A stretch of 64,000 bases of DNA from Mycobacterium sp. GA-1285 (GCF_001499905.1 NZ_LQIS01000045.1:1-64000), one strand, 5' to 3'; positions 20,729 to 30,258 are shown, counted from the stretch's first letter. The notes: a model not told the origin generated them from the letters alone. Numbers and translations are program-made.

Positions 20729-22066
20729 ATGATCACACCCGTTCCCGGTAATCCGAACCTGCTCCTCGGCGCCTACGACCTGGCCACGCTGGGTTACGGC
20801 GCCGAGGAGTTCTTCGTCTCAGGCACCGCGAAGTCGTATGCGACCGACGACACGGCCGACTACACCACCCGCATCGTGGTTCTGCAGCCGATCGATCGCG
20901 CGCTGTTCAACGGCGCTGTCATCGTCGAATGGCTCAACGTCAGCGGCGGGATCGATGCACCCGCGGTCTGGTCGATGGCGCATCGCGAGATCGCCCGCTC
21001 GGGTTATGCCTACGTGGGTGTGTCCGCCCAGCGGGTCGGCGTTGAGGGCGGGACGAGTCTGGTCGGCATCGACATGTCGCTGAAAACCCAAGATCACGAA
21101 CGCTATTCGCGATTGCATCATCCGGGAGACGAGTTCTCGTACGACATCTATACACAGGTGGGGCGCCTGGTCCGCGAAGGCACTGTCGACGGGCTTCGCC
21201 CACAGATCCTGCTAGGGGTGGGTGAGTCGCAATCGGCCGCCTTCCTGTCGACCTACATCAATGAGATCGATCCGGAAGCCGCCGTGTACGACGGATTCCT
21301 CGTGCACTCCCGGTTCGGCACCAGCGCGCCGCTGGACGGTGCGAACCTGTTCGAGGGGCACGAATCAACCCTGCAAGCCGTCCCGTTCCGTCCCGACCCC
21401 CGCGTCCCGGTCCTGGCGTTCATCACCGAGACCGACCTGGTCGGCGGATTCCGGGTGGGGTATCACGCTGTGCGGCAACCCGATAGTGACCGGCTGCGGA
21501 CGTGGGAGATACCCGGTGCTGCCCACGCGGACAACTACACCATCATCGGCAGTTTCATGGACAGCGGATGCGCACCGCTGGCCGACCTCGCCGCGGCGTT
21601 CGCGCCGACCAACGAGCTCATCGGCGAGAAGCTCTCGTACAACATCAACTTCGGGCCACAGCACCACTATGTGTTGCAGGCCGCCGTTTCCCACCTGAAC
21701 GACTGGGTGCGCACCGGCAGGCCTGCGCCCTCGGCCCCGCCGATCGCCTTGACCGGATCCGACCCCGTGACGCCCGAACTCGACGCCAACGGCCTTGCCA
21801 AGGGCGGCGTCCGCACGCCCTGGGTGGACGTGCCGACCGCTCGCCTCTCTGGGCTCGCTCCCGACGAGGGCCCGATGTCATTCATCTTCGGCTCGGGCGA
21901 GGTGTTCGACGACGGCGTGTTGAGCAGGCTCTATCCGGGCGGCAAGGACGACTACCTCGAACGTTTCACCGCGGCGCTGGACCAGGCGGTCGAGGCGGGC
22001 TTCATCCTGACCGCGGACCGCGCCGAGATCCTCGAGTTGGCCGCGAGGAGCTTCCCAGGCAATTGA
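20729..22066 (+). CDS. Alpha/beta-hydrolase domain-containing protein (Abhydrolase_10 type)
   Basis: 445 residues from ATG 20729, preceded by GATGGGG; a GTG 30 bp upstream is also in frame. Features: FVSGTAKSY, VEWLNVSGGIDAPAVWSMAHREIARSGYAYVGVSAQRVGV and the nucleophile elbow GVGESQSA (Ser in GESQS). A catalytic His candidate is in IPGAAHADNYT. Such proteins are lipase/esterase-like and uncharacterised. There is no signal peptide. It follows clpB by 63 bp but is separated by a hairpin. Confidence 0.8.
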   Translation: MITPVPGNPNLLLGAYDLATLGYGAEEFFVSGTAKSYATDDTADYTTRIVVLQPIDRALFNGAVIVEWLNVSGGIDAPAVWSMAHREIARSGYAYVGVSAQRVGVEGGTSLVGIDMSLKTQDHERYSRLHHPGDEFSYDIYTQVGRLVREGTVDGLRPQILLGVGESQSAAFLSTYINEIDPEAAVYDGFLVHSRFGTSAPLDGANLFEGHESTLQAVPFRPDPRVPVLAFITETDLVGGFRVGYHAVRQPDSDRLRTWEIPGAAHADNYTIIGSFMDSGCAPLADLAAAFAPTNELIGEKLSYNINFGPQHHYVLQAAVSHLNDWVRTGRPAPSAPPIALTGSDPVTPELDANGLAKGGVRTPWVDVPTARLSGLAPDEGPMSFIFGSGEVFDDGVLSRLYPGGKDDYLERFTAALDQAVEAGFILTADRAEILELAARSFPGN

Positions 22067-22225
22067 GCCCGTCATCGAAACTGCGGGCAGATCGCGTTCT
22101 TGCGCCGAAATGCGGTCTGACCGCCTTCTCACGGGCCGGCGCGGGGCCGATTGGACGCTATGTGATGGGGCTGTGATCGAGATGAGTTCGGGATTCGGTG
22201 CTACCTGCAAGTAGGCTAGGGCGCA

Positions 22226-23059
22226 ATGGTTCCGCTTTGGTTCACGCTGTCCGCGCTCTGCTTCGTCGGCGCGGCCGTGCTGCTGTACGTCGACATCGAC
22301 CGTCGGCGGGGGTTGGGGCGCCGGCGTAAGTCCTGGGCGAAGTCGCACGGCTTCGACTACGAACACGAATCGGCCGACATCGTCAAGCGCTGGAAGCGCG
22401 GCGTGATGTCCACGGTCGGCGACGTCACGGCGAAGAACGTGGTGCTCGGCCAGATCCGCGGCGAGGCGGTGTTCATCTTCGACCTCGACGACGTCGCGAC
22501 GGTCATCGCGCTGCACCGCAAGGTCGGCACCAACGTCGTCGTCGACCTGCGGCTCAAGGGCATCAAAGAGCCGCGGGAGAACGACATCTGGCTGCTCGGC
22601 GCGATCGGCCCCCGCATGGTGTACTCCACCAACCTCGATGCCGCGCGCCGCGCGTGCGATCGGCGCATGGTGACGTTCGCCCACACCGCTCCGGACTGTG
22701 CCGAGATCATGTGGAACGAGGAGCACTGGACGCTGGTTTCCATGCCGGTGACCAGCACACGGGCACAGTGGGATGAAGGCTTACGGGCCGTGCGTCAGTT
22801 CAACGATCTTCTGCGCGTCCTGCCGCCGACCCCGCAGGCCATGACGAGCCAGAGCAGCCAGGCCGCTCTGGCCCGACGAAGCGGGTCACCGAGCCGCCCG
22901 CTCACCCCCGCCGCGGGCCGCGGCGAACCGGCACCCGGCGTCGACGCGCCACCGCGCCCCGAAGCGGCGCGTTACCCCCAGCAGCCGCCGCCTCGGCCGG
23001 ATGCCAGGCGCCAACCGCCGTCGCGCAACGGACGGCAGTCGCCGCACTATCAGCGGTAA
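22226..23059 (+). CDS. ttfA: TtfA-like trehalose monomycolate transport factor
   Basis: 277 residues; the known mycobacterial protein is about 284. One N-terminal helix (LWFTLSALCFVGAAVLLYVDI) is followed by a cytoplasmic domain (KSWAKSHGFDYEHESADIVKRWKRGVMS, then GQIRGEAVFIFDLDDVATVIALHRK) and a disordered Pro/Arg-rich tail from about 205. Rv0383c, next to clpB in M. tuberculosis, is TtfA, an essential MmpL3 partner for export of trehalose monomycolate. Both sequence and place beside clpB fit. A TAGGCT -10-like hexamer at 22212-22217 would put the start site at or next to the ATG (leaderless). Confidence 0.85.
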   Translation: MVPLWFTLSALCFVGAAVLLYVDIDRRRGLGRRRKSWAKSHGFDYEHESADIVKRWKRGVMSTVGDVTAKNVVLGQIRGEAVFIFDLDDVATVIALHRKVGTNVVVDLRLKGIKEPRENDIWLLGAIGPRMVYSTNLDAARRACDRRMVTFAHTAPDCAEIMWNEEHWTLVSMPVTSTRAQWDEGLRAVRQFNDLLRVLPPTPQAMTSQSSQAALARRSGSPSRPLTPAAGRGEPAPGVDAPPRPEAARYPQQPPPRPDARRQPPSRNGRQSPHYQR

Positions 23060-23073
23060 GTAATCTCTAGCGC

Positions 23074-23862
23074 ATGTCCCGCCCTGTCGCCCTGATCACC
23101 GGACCGACGTCCGGCATCGGCGCGGGTTTCGCCCGCAGGTTCGCCCGCGACGGTCACGATCTCGTGCTCGTCGCCCGCGACACCGGCAGACTCGAGAGCC
23201 TGGCCGCCGAACTGCACGACCACGCCGGTTCGAACGTCGAGGTACTCACCGCCGACCTGGCCGAGGCCGCCGACCGCGCGAAGGTGGCCGACCGGCTGGC
23301 CGCGGGGGTGCAGGTACTGGTCAACAACGCCGGTTTCGGAACCTCCGGGGAGTTCTGGAGCTCGGACTTCTCACTGTTGCAATCCCAGCTCGACGTCAAC
23401 GTCACCGCCGTCATGCAGTTGACGCACGCGGCGCTGCCCCCGATGCTGGACGCCGGCCGCGGCACGGTGATCAACGTCGCCAGTGTCGCGGGTCTGCTAC
23501 CCGGTCGCGGTTCGACGTATTCGGCCTCCAAGGCCTGGGTCGTCGCGTTCTCGGAGGGCCTCGCGAACGGCTTGGGCGGCACAGGCGTTGGAGTGCACGC
23601 CCTGTGTCCGGGCTTTGTGCGCACGGAGTTCCACCAGCGGGCGGGCATCGACATGGACGGCACGCCGTCGTGGTTCTGGCTCGACGTCGACGACGTGGTC
23701 CGCGAGACGATGGCCCATGTCGGCGAAGGCGCCAAGAAGAAGAAAGTCGTGATCATTCCCGGTGTGCAGTACAAGGTGCTCACCCCCGCAGGGCGGATGG
23801 TGCCGCGAAACCTGGTGCGCGCCATGACAAAAGTCGTGGGCAGGGGCCGTGGCCGGACATAG
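23074..23862 (+). CDS. Short-chain dehydrogenase/reductase
   Basis: 262 residues, classical SDR: nucleotide loop GPTSGIG near residue 10, LVNNAGFG, and catalytic Ser...Tyr-x-x-x-Lys (ASVAGLLPGRGSTYSASK). The motif LTADLAEA after strand 3 contains the acidic residue expected near the adenine. The C-terminus is basic (FVRAMTKVVGRGRGRT-like). Substrate is unknown. It lies 14 bp after ttfA on the same strand, so it is probably cotranscribed. Confidence 0.88.
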   Translation: MSRPVALITGPTSGIGAGFARRFARDGHDLVLVARDTGRLESLAAELHDHAGSNVEVLTADLAEAADRAKVADRLAAGVQVLVNNAGFGTSGEFWSSDFSLLQSQLDVNVTAVMQLTHAALPPMLDAGRGTVINVASVAGLLPGRGSTYSASKAWVVAFSEGLANGLGGTGVGVHALCPGFVRTEFHQRAGIDMDGTPSWFWLDVDDVVRETMAHVGEGAKKKKVVIIPGVQYKVLTPAGRMVPRNLVRAMTKVVGRGRGRT

Positions 23863-23874
23863 GGCACCGCGTAC

Positions 23875-24774
23875 GTGCGTGCGCTGATCGCGGTGCTGAC
23901 CACGGTCGTCGTCGTCGCGGCATCGGCATGTTCCCAAAAGGGTCCGTCGGCTCATCCGTACGCCGCGCAGACTGCGACGATCGGTGAATCGCTTGCGACA
24001 CTGGGTTGGAACATGTCGGTGTCGAACCTGCGCTTCGACGGCGACTACGTGTTGTTCGACGTCGACGCGTCACCATCGGACGCCGGCGCGGCGCACGCCA
24101 AACCCGAAGACATCCGGTTCGGCCTGTACGGGGCACTCGCGCACCCGATCGAAGCCAACGGGATCGGAAGCTGTCGCGATGCGACCGACCTTGAGTTGCA
24201 ACCACTCTCGGCCCCCGTACCCGACCGCCTCACCGGCACAGTGTGCATAGGGCCCGCGCGCGATCATGTGCAGGTGCGCGGCGTGTACGCCTACTCGCCG
24301 CGGGAGAGGACACCGGGCACCACCGTCGCCCACCCCGCGGCCTTCCCCGTCGGTCTGCCCGCGGTCAGGGACAACGACACCGGACTGTCTCTGCGCACGA
24401 CGAGCCTGGATGCCTTCCGTGGCGACGGCGCCATGCTCGACCCGACGGCGCTGGGCGATCCCCGTGCCTTCACGGGCAACGGATACATGCTGCTCGGTCT
24501 GGAAATCGGCGGTGTGGCAGAGCAATACCGCGAGGTCTCGCAGCAGCGCGGCGGACCAGCGATGGTGCTGGTCGCGCCCACACTGCCCCCACCCGGGCTG
24601 AGCCACGCCTGTGACGTCTACGGCGCCTCGGTGTTGGTGCTTCCCGACGCGTCCCGCGACGCCGTCCAGGTGCGTGCATCGCTGTGCACCCAGGGCGAGA
24701 TCAACAACGCCCTGCTGTACGCCACCGTTTCGCTCGTCGGTACCCACGCCGCGCTCTGGACGAAGGATGACTGA
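23875..24774 (+). CDS. Probable lipoprotein
   Basis: 299 residues from GTG, 12 bp after the SDR. The N-terminus MRALIAVLTTVVVVAASACSQKG is a signal peptide with a lipobox-like ASAC, so Cys19 would be lipidated. The mature domain has no recognisable motif; it contains several Cys (SCRDATD, TVCIG, HACDVYG, LCTQGE) that may pair outside the membrane. The last 8 bp overlap the RNA methyltransferase gene. Function is unknown; cell-envelope location is inferred from the signal. Confidence 0.75.
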   Translation: MRALIAVLTTVVVVAASACSQKGPSAHPYAAQTATIGESLATLGWNMSVSNLRFDGDYVLFDVDASPSDAGAAHAKPEDIRFGLYGALAHPIEANGIGSCRDATDLELQPLSAPVPDRLTGTVCIGPARDHVQVRGVYAYSPRERTPGTTVAHPAAFPVGLPAVRDNDTGLSLRTTSLDAFRGDGAMLDPTALGDPRAFTGNGYMLLGLEIGGVAEQYREVSQQRGGPAMVLVAPTLPPPGLSHACDVYGASVLVLPDASRDAVQVRASLCTQGEINNALLYATVSLVGTHAALWTKDD

Positions 24775-25420
24775 CCCACCGGAAGTCGCCGGCCCGACCG
24801 AATGGGGCGAGGGTCCCGGCGTCGGCCCCTGGCAGGGACCGGCGCCCGACGACCCGCGCTACGACCCCGCCCTGCTTCGCGACGGAGACACCCGCAACGT
24901 CGTTGACGCATACCGTTATTGGACGCGGGAAGCGATCGTCGCCGACATAGACAAGCGACGGCATCCGCTGCACATCGCGATCGAGAACTTCGGCAACGAC
25001 GCCAACATCGGCGCGGTCGTGCGCACCGCGAACGCGTTCGCCGTCGACACCGTCCACATCGTCGGCAGGCGCCGGTGGAACCGCCGCGGCGCGATGGTGA
25101 CCGACCGCTACCAACGGCTGCGCCACCACGACACCACCGCCGCGCTGCTGGCCTTCGCCGCCGACGCGCGGCTGACGGTCGTGGCCGTGGACAACGTCGC
25201 GGGCGCCGTGCGCATCGAAACCACTCCGCTGCCGCGCGACTGCCTACTCATCTTCGGTCAGGAGGGGCCGGGCATCACCCCCGAGGCGAGGGCCGGTGCC
25301 GCCATGACGATGTCCATCGCGCAGTTCGGCTCGACGCGAAGCATCAACGCCGGCGTCGCGGCGGGTATCGCGATGCACAGCTGGATCACCCAACACGGGG
25401 ACCTTTCGGCGGCCTGGTAA
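24767..25420 (+). CDS. TrmH/SpoU-family RNA 2'-O-methyltransferase
   Basis: 217 residues from ATG 24767, which overlaps the lipoprotein gene by 8 bp. Knotted SPOUT motifs are visible: ENFGNDANIGAVVRTANAF (motif 1), LLIFGQEGPGITPEA (motif 2) and MSIAQFGSTRSINAGVAAGIAM (motif 3). It methylates a ribose 2'-OH in tRNA or rRNA using SAM; the exact site is unknown. From memory, Rv0380c is the M. tuberculosis counterpart, near ttfA and clpB there too. Confidence 0.9.
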   Translation: MTDPPEVAGPTEWGEGPGVGPWQGPAPDDPRYDPALLRDGDTRNVVDAYRYWTREAIVADIDKRRHPLHIAIENFGNDANIGAVVRTANAFAVDTVHIVGRRRWNRRGAMVTDRYQRLRHHDTTAALLAFAADARLTVVAVDNVAGAVRIETTPLPRDCLLIFGQEGPGITPEARAGAAMTMSIAQFGSTRSINAGVAAGIAMHSWITQHGDLSAAW

Positions 25421-25435
25421 GGCAGGATCGACACC

Positions 25436-26536
25436 ATGGATCAGCTCTGGGCCAACCGCGCAGCCAGCGCTGAGGCCGCGATCACCAAGCGACACATCAG
25501 ACGGCTATGGGGCCTGCCGGGGACCCAGCTGGGCGTCGTCGCCTGGCCCGCGACAAGGCAGCACCGCATGTTCGGAACGTGGCACTACTGGTGGCAGGCG
25601 CATCTGCTCGACAACCTCGTCGACGCCCAGGTGCGCGATCCGCGACCAGAGCGGCAGAAGGCGATCGCCCGCCAGATCCGCGCACACCGGTTGCGCAACA
25701 ACTTCTCCTGGGTCAACGACTACTACGACGACATGGCGTGGCTGGCACTGGCGCTGGAACGCGCGGGCGCTCTCGCATCGGTCGAGCGGCCCAAGGCGCT
25801 GAAGAAACTCTCCGGGCAGTTCGTCAACGCGTGGGTGCCCGAAGACGGCGGCGGCATCCCCTGGCGCAAGCAGGACCAGTTCTTCAACGCCCCCGCCAAC
25901 GGTCCGGCGGCGATCTTCCTGGCTCGCTACGACCGGTTGCGCAGGGCCCAGCAGATGTCGGACTGGATCGACGAGACCCTGATCGACCCGGAAACCCACC
26001 TCGTATTCGACGGGATCAAGGGCGGCTCGCTCGTGCGTGCGCAGTACACATACTGCCAAGGCGTGGTGCTGGGTCTGGAAACGGAACTGGCGGCGCGCAC
26101 CGACGACCCCGACCACGCGGCGCGGGTGCACCGGTTGGTCACCGCGGTCGCCGAACACATGGCCACCGACGGCGTCATCAAAGGCGCCGGCGGGGGTGAC
26201 GGCGGGCTGTTCAACGGCATCCTTGCCCGCTATCTCGCGCTCGTCGCGACCACGCTGCCGCAGAAAAGCGAACACGACGCCGCGGCCCGAGACACCGCCC
26301 GCTCACTGGTGCTCGCCTCCGCGGAGGCGGCGTGGCAGAACCGCCAGGTGGTCGACGGGCTGCCGCTGTTCAGCGCTTTCTGGGACCGCACAGCCGAAAT
26401 CCCCACCGCCGCCGGGGGTCAGGCGCAATTCGTCGAGGGTGCGGTCAACGCTTCCGAAGTGCCCGAGCGTGATCTGTCGGTGCAGCTGGCGGGCTGGATG
26501 CTGATGGAAGCCGCTCACGCGGTGGCGGGGGCGTGA
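25436..26536 (+). CDS. Glycoside hydrolase family 76-like protein
   Basis: 366 residues. The Asp-Asp motif of GH76 alpha-1,6-mannanases is in VNDYYDDMAWLALAL. Other family traits are HYWWQAHLLDNLVDAQ and GGIPWRKQDQFFNAPANGPAAIFLARY. No signal peptide is evident, so the enzyme is probably cytoplasmic. It resembles Rv0365c (from memory), of unknown substrate; mannose-containing glycans of the envelope are the natural guess. It ends in a 4-bp overlap with nhaA. Confidence 0.85.
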   Translation: MDQLWANRAASAEAAITKRHIRRLWGLPGTQLGVVAWPATRQHRMFGTWHYWWQAHLLDNLVDAQVRDPRPERQKAIARQIRAHRLRNNFSWVNDYYDDMAWLALALERAGALASVERPKALKKLSGQFVNAWVPEDGGGIPWRKQDQFFNAPANGPAAIFLARYDRLRRAQQMSDWIDETLIDPETHLVFDGIKGGSLVRAQYTYCQGVVLGLETELAARTDDPDHAARVHRLVTAVAEHMATDGVIKGAGGGDGGLFNGILARYLALVATTLPQKSEHDAAARDTARSLVLASAEAAWQNRQVVDGLPLFSAFWDRTAEIPTAAGGQAQFVEGAVNASEVPERDLSVQLAGWMLMEAAHAVAGA

Positions 26537-28386
26537 GCACCGAAGCCGGACCACGCATCGTGCGCGTGCTGCCCGCACGGTTCAGCGCGAATGCCAAGAC
26601 GGCCAGGACCGGGGAGAATGTCGCGGCGGGCCTGCTGCTGCTCTCCACCGTCGCCGCGCTGCTGTGGGCGAATTCACCGTGGGCGCACAACTATTGGACG
26701 TTGCTCGACACCCACGTCGCGATCACCTTTGCCGAGCACCGCTTCGAACTGACCGTCAAGCATCTGGTCAACGACGGTCTGATGGCGTTCTTCTTCTTCA
26801 TCGTGGGCCTCGAGGTCAAGCACGAGTTCGCCATCGGCGAGCTCACCGACCGGGCTCGAGCGGCGGTGCCCGTGGTGGCGGCGATCGCCGGCCTGGCGGT
26901 GCCCGCCGCGATCTTCTTGTTGTTCAACCCTTCCGGCGAGGACGCGCAGGCATGGGGCGTGGTGATCTCCACCGACACCGCGTTCCTGATCGGCGCCCTG
27001 GCGATCATCAAGCCCAAGTTCCCGGCCCGGCTGCGGATCTTCCTCCTCACCCTGGCCGTCGTCGACGACGTGGGCGCTCTGTGCGTGATCGCGCTGTTCT
27101 ACTCCGAGCGCATCGACGTTGTGCCGCTTGTGGTTTCGATCGGATTGATGGCGGCCATCGCATTGGTGCGCTTCATGCCCGTCGGGCGGGGACCCGCCTA
27201 CGCCGGGCTCGGGTTCTCACTGTGGGTGAGCCTGTACATGGCCGGTGTGCATCCGACACTGGCAGGTGTCGCGGTGGCGCTGCTGATCCCGGTGTTCTCG
27301 CCCGAGCGCAGCCAGGTCGAGGAGGTCGTCGCGCGTATCCGGGCCTTCCGGCAGTCGCCGAACTCCCGCTACGCCCGCGAGGTGACTCGCGGCTTGCGCG
27401 ACTCGATCTCGATCAACGAGCGGCTTCAGACCAGTGTGGGCCCGTACGTGTCGTTCCTGGTGCTGCCGCTGTTCGCGTTGGTCAACGCCGGTGTCCAACT
27501 CGACGCTCAGAGCGTCTCGGCGGCATTGCGCTCGCCGCTGACGTGGGGCATCGTCGCCGGACTGGTGGTCGGCAAGTTCGTCGGTATCACCATCGCGACA
27601 TGGGCCATGCAGCGCTCAGGAGTCGGCGCGCTGGCGCCCGGTCTCGGCCTGCGCCGGATCGCCGGCGGTGCGGCGCTGTCCGGAATCGGCTTCACCATCT
27701 CTCTTTTCATCGTCGACATCGCGATCGACGATCCGACCCGTCGGGAGCGGGCCATCATCGGCGTGCTTCTGGCATCGGTGGTCGCATTCGTCCTCGGCTG
27801 GTTGATCTTCCGGATCACCGACCGGCTCAGCCCGCCGGATCCGGTCGGCCTCAAATTGTTGCGGCCCATCGACCCGGATCGCGACCACATCGCGGGCGAC
27901 CCCGACGCGCCGCTGACGCTGGTGGAGTACGGCGACTTCGAGTGCCCCTTCTGCAGCCGGGCAACCGGGGCCATCGACGAGGTGCGCGAGCACTTCGGCG
28001 GCGAACTGCGCTATGTGTGGCGCCACCTACCGCTGGGGCGCGTCCATCCCCGCGCCTTCGACGCCGCGCGGGCGAGCGAGGCCGCCGCGCTCCAGGGCAG
28101 GTTCTGGGAGATGGCCCACGAACTGTTCGGCCACCAGGACGACTTGGAGTGGTCGGACATGTACCGCTACGCCGTGGCGGCGGGTTGCGACATCGAGCGG
28201 TTCGACCAGGATGTCCGGGTGCACTCGTCGAAGGTCTTTCACCACGTGCAAGACGACGCGCAGGACGCGGAATTGATGGACCTGAACTCGACGCCGACCT
28301 TCTTCGTCAACGGCAGGCGGCACAAGGGTCCGTGGGATGCCGCCAGCCTCATCCGCGCACTCGAGAACAGCGGAGCCGGCCGCTAG
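26533..28386 (+). CDS. nhaA: Na+/H+ antiporter NhaA fused to a DsbA-like thioredoxin domain
   Basis: 617 residues from GTG overlapping the GH76 stop (GTGA). Residues 1 to about 430 are an NhaA antiporter with eleven to twelve spans, including NDGLMAFFFFIVGLEVKHEF, VISTDTAFLIGALAI and the conserved Asp pair in LAVVDDVGAL. Residues about 440-617 form a thioredoxin-like domain with active site FECPFCS and a cis-Pro region (NSTPTFFVNG). The soluble domain is expected on the opposite side from the antiporter's cytosolic funnel or in the cytosol; topology is not decided by sequence. The gene overlaps the convergent dedA-like gene by 4 bp. Confidence 0.93.
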   Translation: MSTEAGPRIVRVLPARFSANAKTARTGENVAAGLLLLSTVAALLWANSPWAHNYWTLLDTHVAITFAEHRFELTVKHLVNDGLMAFFFFIVGLEVKHEFAIGELTDRARAAVPVVAAIAGLAVPAAIFLLFNPSGEDAQAWGVVISTDTAFLIGALAIIKPKFPARLRIFLLTLAVVDDVGALCVIALFYSERIDVVPLVVSIGLMAAIALVRFMPVGRGPAYAGLGFSLWVSLYMAGVHPTLAGVAVALLIPVFSPERSQVEEVVARIRAFRQSPNSRYAREVTRGLRDSISINERLQTSVGPYVSFLVLPLFALVNAGVQLDAQSVSAALRSPLTWGIVAGLVVGKFVGITIATWAMQRSGVGALAPGLGLRRIAGGAALSGIGFTISLFIVDIAIDDPTRRERAIIGVLLASVVAFVLGWLIFRITDRLSPPDPVGLKLLRPIDPDRDHIAGDPDAPLTLVEYGDFECPFCSRATGAIDEVREHFGGELRYVWRHLPLGRVHPRAFDAARASEAAALQGRFWEMAHELFGHQDDLEWSDMYRYAVAAGCDIERFDQDVRVHSSKVFHHVQDDAQDAELMDLNSTPTFFVNGRRHKGPWDAASLIRALENSGAGR

Positions 28387-29108
28387 CCCGGCTGCTCACC
28401 GGAGTCCAGCGGCGGCGCCGCGATTCCGGCTCGTTTCGCCGCGCGGCGCCGCTTGTACCACTCGATGAACATCGGCAGCACCGAGATCACGACGATCGCG
28501 ATCACGATCGGCTCGAGCAGCTTCTGGACGATCTCGAACCGGCCGAGCCAGTATCCGAGCAGGGTCAGGCCGACACCCCACACGACCGCGCCGATCACGT
28601 TGAACGCCGTGAACACCGGATAACTCATCCGGGCCGCGCCCGCCGTCAACGGGGCGAGCGTGCGGACGATCGGCACGAAGCGTGCGATGACGATCGCGAA
28701 CGGCCCCCGCTGCTCGAAGAACACGTGTGCCTCTTCGAGGTACTTCTGCTTCAAAACCCGCGCATCGGGCCTGAACATCGCGGTGCCGATGTTGCGCCCG
28801 ATCCAGTATCCGACCTGACCGCCGAGCACCGCGGCGATGGGGATGAACAGCAGCAACTGCCAGAGCTGGAAGTTGATGACCTCGCCGCCGCCCTCGGCCA
28901 GCGCGGCCGTGCCCGCCGCCAGCATGCCCGCCACGAACAGCAGCGAGTCGCCCGGCAGGATCGGGAACAACACCCCGGACTCGACGAAGATGACGACCAG
29001 CAGCCCGACAAGCGCCCACGTGCCGAAGTAGCCGAGCAGCGTCATCGGGTCGAGGAAGTCCGGCATGAGCGCCAGGTGGTCGGTCGCCGCGAGGGCCGAG
29101 GTGGTCAT
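28383..29108 (-). CDS. DedA-family membrane protein
   Basis: 241 residues. Hydrophobic segments flank the DedA signatures: VIFVESGVLFPILPGDSLLFVAG, the FEQRGPFAIVIARFVPIVRTLAPLTAGAARMSY loop with conserved Arg residues, and FNVIGAVVWGVGLTLLGYWLG. DedA proteins are now linked to undecaprenyl-phosphate or phospholipid translocation and to membrane potential. From memory Rv0364 is the M. tuberculosis counterpart beside fba. It is a single gene facing nhaA. Confidence 0.92.
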   Translation of the reverse strand: MTTSALAATDHLALMPDFLDPMTLLGYFGTWALVGLLVVIFVESGVLFPILPGDSLLFVAGMLAAGTAALAEGGGEVINFQLWQLLLFIPIAAVLGGQVGYWIGRNIGTAMFRPDARVLKQKYLEEAHVFFEQRGPFAIVIARFVPIVRTLAPLTAGAARMSYPVFTAFNVIGAVVWGVGLTLLGYWLGRFEIVQKLLEPIVIAIVVISVLPMFIEWYKRRRAAKRAGIAAPPLDSGEQPG

Positions 29109-29196
29109 GGCTCACCAAGATACCGGCGGCGCGAGCGCGGCCCGCGTCCGCGCGCGGGGGATGCGTACAGCGCGGATGCGTCATTAATGTCTGGCT

Positions 29197-30210
29197 ATGC
29201 CCACTCACAAGGCGGTTCTCGTCGAATCCGTCGGCGGTCCCCTCACCCTGGCCGACGTCGAGACCACCTCCCCGCCGCCGTTCCACGTGCGCATCGCCGT
29301 CGCCGCCTGCGGCGTATGCGGTACCGACCACGGCTTCGTGGCCGGCGGCTTTCCCGGCCTCAACTGGCCGATCACGTTAGGCCACGAGATCGCGGGGACG
29401 ATCGCCGAGGTGGGCGAGGGCGTCGAGGACTTCGCGGTCGGTGACCGGGTGGCCGTGGGATGGTTCGGCGGCAACTGCAACCGTTGTGTGCCGTGCCGCA
29501 AAGGCCAATTCATGCAGTGCAAACGCATGCAGGTGCCGAGCTGGCACTATCCCGGCGGCTACGCCGAATCGGTGACCGCGCCCGTCACCGCCCTGGCGCG
29601 CATCCCGGAGGCATTGACGTTCGCCGAGGCCGCCCCGATGGGCTGCGCGGGCGTCACCACCTTCAACGGCCTGCGGCAGACGAAAGCCAAGTCCGGTGAC
29701 CTCGTCGCCGTGCTCGGCGTCGGCGGGCTCGGTCACCTCGGTGTGCAGTTCGCCAGGGCGATGGGTTTCGAAACCGTGGCGATCGCCCGCGGCGCGGACA
29801 AGGAGGCCGATGCCCGCGAACTCGGCGCTCATCACTACATCGACTCCAAAGCCGCCGACGTCGCCGCCGCACTCGAGGCCCTCGGCGGTGCGGCGGTGGT
29901 GCTGGCGACGGCGGCGAACTCACAGGCGATGGCCGACACCGTCGGCGGGTTGGCACCCCAGGGCGAGCTCGTCATCATCGGCGTCACCGCTGACCCGCTG
30001 CCAATCGCCCCGGTCCAGCTGATCACCAATGGGCTGCGCGTGAGCGGTCATCCGTCGGGCACCTCGCGCGACGTCGAGGAGACGATGCACTTCGCGGTGC
30101 AGAGCGGGGTGCGCGCCAGGATCGAGGAGCGGCCGCTGGCCGAGGCCGCCGAGGCCTATGCCGCGATGGAGGAGGGCCGGGCCCGCTACCGCATGGTGTT
30201 GACCATGTGA
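29197..30210 (+). CDS. Zinc-dependent alcohol dehydrogenase
   Basis: 337 residues. Catalytic zinc ligands are in CGVCGTD and LGHEIAG. The structural zinc Cys cluster is incomplete-looking but present as NCNRCVPCRKGQFMQCKRM. The Rossmann loop is AVLGVGGLGHLGVQFA. This is a medium-chain dehydrogenase for an alcohol or aldehyde; no substrate can be assigned. A TAATGT hexamer at 29185-29190 would place transcription near the ATG, so it may be leaderless. Confidence 0.9.
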   Translation: MPTHKAVLVESVGGPLTLADVETTSPPPFHVRIAVAACGVCGTDHGFVAGGFPGLNWPITLGHEIAGTIAEVGEGVEDFAVGDRVAVGWFGGNCNRCVPCRKGQFMQCKRMQVPSWHYPGGYAESVTAPVTALARIPEALTFAEAAPMGCAGVTTFNGLRQTKAKSGDLVAVLGVGGLGHLGVQFARAMGFETVAIARGADKEADARELGAHHYIDSKAADVAAALEALGGAAVVLATAANSQAMADTVGGLAPQGELVIIGVTADPLPIAPVQLITNGLRVSGHPSGTSRDVEETMHFAVQSGVRARIEERPLAEAAEAYAAMEEGRARYRMVLTM

Positions 30211-30227
30211 ACCAGCCGCCGCGGTGG

Positions 30228-30233
30228 GATAAT
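30228..30233 (+). promoter_or_regulatory. Extended -10 promoter element of fba
   Basis: TGGGATAAT (TGN plus GATAAT at 30228-30233) precedes fba by 25 bp. No -35 is evident at normal spacing, as expected for an extended -10 promoter. A small inverted repeat CGCCGAAACGGCG at 30234-30246 lies at the predicted start site. Confidence 0.5.
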
Positions 30234-30258
30234 CGCCGAAACGGCGAGAGGACGGCTC

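Noticed and set aside
22067..22225. Search for a tRNA or small RNA in the 159-bp spacer before ttfA
   Set aside because: No cloverleaf or strong hairpin seen; only a -10-like TAGGCT next to the ATG.
26664..29444. 926-codon open frame overlapping nhaA and running into the dedA-like gene and the start of the alcohol dehydrogenase gene
   Set aside because: Frame-shifted shadow: Arg/Pro/Gly-rich translation with no domain, spanning genes on both strands.
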